DNA from: Holosporaceae bacterium
Lineage (GTDB): Bacteria; Pseudomonadota; Alphaproteobacteria; UBA3830
DNA length: 8,523 bases
NCBI GenBank assembly: GCA_031269645.1
Contig: JAISYW010000039.1
Span: 1-8,523, forward strand
Direction: 5' to 3'
A program made the position numbers and the translations under genes. Positions within the stretch are counted from its first letter, which is position 1, and each line of letters begins with the position of its first letter. The notes beneath the pieces were generated by a model. The model had not been told where the DNA came from and did no database searches. It saw only the letters and a list, made by a program, of their open reading frames with translations. Below, piece by piece: positions 6,952-8,523 of the stretch.

Positions 6952-8523
6952 CTAAGATGCTATACTATACCCGTCCTTGGAAGCAATATCTTCTTGAGAT
7001 TTATTTTGCTTAATAGCTTCACGTTTTTTCCTTTCTATTGTATCGATATCGCATTTTGGACAAAATGTATGTTCTCCGTTAAGGTATCCGTGTTTAGGGC
7101 ATATAGAAAAAGTCGGCGTAATCGTAAAATACGGTAGTGCAAAGTTTTCCACAACCTTTTTTATTAATTTTCCACATACTTTTGCGCTTGAAATTCTTTC
7201 ATTCATGTATAAATGCAACACAGTACCTCCAGTATACTTTTTTTGCAAATCATCTTGCATTTTCAGTGCTTCAAAGGCATCTTTTGTAAAATTGACTGGC
7301 AGCTGACTAGAATTTGTATAATAAGGAGCTTCTTGCGTACCAGCTTGTATTATATCATGATAACGTTTTTTGTCCTCTTTTGCAAAGCGATAAGTAGTTC
7401 CTTCGGCGGGAGTTGCTTCAAGATTAAACATATTTCCAGTTTCAAGTTGGAATTGCCTTAGAGTTTCTCTTATTTTATCTAAAAACTTAATTGCCATATT
7501 GTGGCCATATTCAGTAGTTATATCATGTTGATCATCAGAAAAATTGCGTATCATTTCATTCATACCATTCACCCCAATTGTTGAAAAATGATTGCGGAGT
7601 GTGCCTAAATATCTTTTGGTGAATGGGAACAGTCCGTTATCCATATATATCTGCACGACTTTTCTCTTAATTTCCAAACTAGCTTTTGCGTAATTCATTA
7701 ATTCCAACATTCTACTCATAAGAGCTTCCTCGTTGCCCTTATACAAATACCCCAAACGAGCGCAATTAATGGTTACCACACCAATAGATCCGGTTTGCTC
7801 TGCGGATCCGAACAAACTATTTCCTCGCTTCAGCAATTCTCTCAAATCAAGCTGCAATCGGCAACACATTGAGCGCACCATAGACGGAGTTAGATCAGAA
7901 TTAACAAAATTCTGAAAATATGGAAGGCCATATTTTGCTGTCATTTCGAACATCAGTGCGGCATTTTCGCTTTCCCAAGGGAAATCTTTTGTTATGTTGT
8001 ACGTTGGAATTGGAAACGTAAAAACTCTACCTTTGGAGTCGCCGCTAGTCATGACTTCAATGTAGGCGCGGTTAATCATATCCATTTCTTTCTGTAATTC
8101 GCCATATGTAAAGTCGACCTCTTTGCCCCCAATCAAAGGAACCGAATTTTTCAAATCTTCCGGACATACCCAATCGAAAGTTAAATTAGTAAACGGAGTT
8201 TGCGTTCCCCATCTGGACGGTACGTTCAAATTATAAATAAATTCTTGAATACATTGCTTTACTTCCTCATATCCAAGACTATCTTTTTTTACAAAAGGCG
8301 CCAAATACGTATCGAAAGAACTAAAAGCTTGCGCGCCAGCCCATTCGTTTTGAAGCGTACCAAGAAAATTCACCATTTGACCTATAGCGCTAGAAAGATG
8401 CTTTGGCGGGCGAGATTCCACCTTACCAGCTACGCCATTAAATCCTTCATTTAACAGCATACGCAGAGACCATCCAGCACAATACCCAGACAACATGTCC
8501 AAATCATGAATGTGAAAATCAGC
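6952..8523 (-). CDS. nrdD: Anaerobic ribonucleoside-triphosphate reductase, large chain (5' end outside window)
   Basis: Catalytic chain of the oxygen-sensitive class III reductase, making dNTPs from NTPs. The last 523 codons are present. The frame is open to the right edge, reading ADFHIHDLDMLSGYC, so the N-terminal part (usually with an ATP-cone allosteric domain) lies outside. Fragment numbering, residue 1 at the edge: HIHDLD (4-9), conserved MCCRLQLD (219-226; the finger-loop thiyl cysteine should lie here, from memory), TGSIGVVTINCARLGY (244-259), EATPAEGTTYRFA (369-381), and a zinc-type site CPKH (475-478) with CPKC (488-491). After that only 32 residues follow, rich in Lys and Glu, and there is no RVxGY. 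The glycyl-radical motif is in the next gene. It heads the nrdD-small gene-nrdG cluster; its promoter is outside the window. Confidence 0.96.
   Translation of the reverse strand, partial: ADFHIHDLDMLSGYCAGWSLRMLLNEGFNGVAGKVESRPPKHLSSAIGQMVNFLGTLQNEWAGAQAFSSFDTYLAPFVKKDSLGYEEVKQCIQEFIYNLNVPSRWGTQTPFTNLTFDWVCPEDLKNSVPLIGGKEVDFTYGELQKEMDMINRAYIEVMTSGDSKGRVFTFPIPTYNITKDFPWESENAALMFEMTAKYGLPYFQNFVNSDLTPSMVRSMCCRLQLDLRELLKRGNSLFGSAEQTGSIGVVTINCARLGYLYKGNEEALMSRMLELMNYAKASLEIKRKVVQIYMDNGLFPFTKRYLGTLRNHFSTIGVNGMNEMIRNFSDDQHDITTEYGHNMAIKFLDKIRETLRQFQLETGNMFNLEATPAEGTTYRFAKEDKKRYHDIIQAGTQEAPYYTNSSQLPVNFTKDAFEALKMQDDLQKKYTGGTVLHLYMNERISSAKVCGKLIKKVVENFALPYFTITPTFSICPKHGYLNGEHTFCPKCDIDTIERKKREAIKQNKSQEDIASKDGYSIAS

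Noticed and set aside
6926..6957. Stop readthrough or frameshift joining nrdD to the glycyl-radical ORF
   Set aside because: The nrdD stop (TAG, 6954-6952) and the small ORF are in different frames. Another stop lies in the small ORF's frame 15 bases upstream, no slippery run is seen, and a good GAGG serves the small ORF's own ATG.

Overview
The window looks like AT-rich chromosomal DNA from an alphaproteobacterium that can grow without oxygen. The protein wording of Rho (start [21 protein letters not shown]-loop PPRTGKT), YebC (GHSQFKNIM) and ribosomal protein S20 is of the alphaproteobacterial type. The pairing of rpsT with dnaA, with no dnaN or recF beside dnaA, is also typical of that class. 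A class III (anaerobic, oxygen-sensitive) ribonucleotide reductase locus points to life in an anoxic niche. The low GC would fit a host- or gut-associated lineage, but this is inference and I cannot name a genus.

Layout from left to right. Positions 1-1517 (minus) hold most of a large membrane protein whose C-terminus runs off the left edge. It resembles the later part of GT-C-type sugar transferases. It starts back to back with rho (1601-2857, plus), and the rho promoter's -35 box overlaps its start codon. A gap of 535 bp with no convincing gene follows (2858-3392), holding a bulged hairpin and a few tiny doubtful frames. From 3393 to the right edge everything is on the minus strand: yebC, a GC-richer palindromic element, dnaA, rpsT, nrdG, a 57-residue glycyl-radical-domain gene, and nrdD, whose N-terminus lies beyond the right edge.

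How the genes work together. nrdD, the small glycyl-radical gene and nrdG are tightly packed (25 nt and 3 nt apart) and make deoxyribonucleotides under anoxia. NrdG uses SAM and an Fe-S cluster to place a radical on a glycine, and NrdD reduces the ribonucleotide. The glycine is not in the NrdD chain here: it sits in the separate small protein. Downstream, rpsT and dnaA are separated by 37 bp and probably share a transcript linking ribosome supply and replication initiation. Rho and YebC are housekeeping transcription and translation factors.

Most of the window is ordinary core genome. The points worth a second look are the split NrdD, the structured element between dnaA and yebC, the apparently N-terminally short GT-C-like protein, and the empty stretch between rho and yebC. 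I see no tRNA, rRNA, CRISPR array, insertion sequence or obvious defence system.
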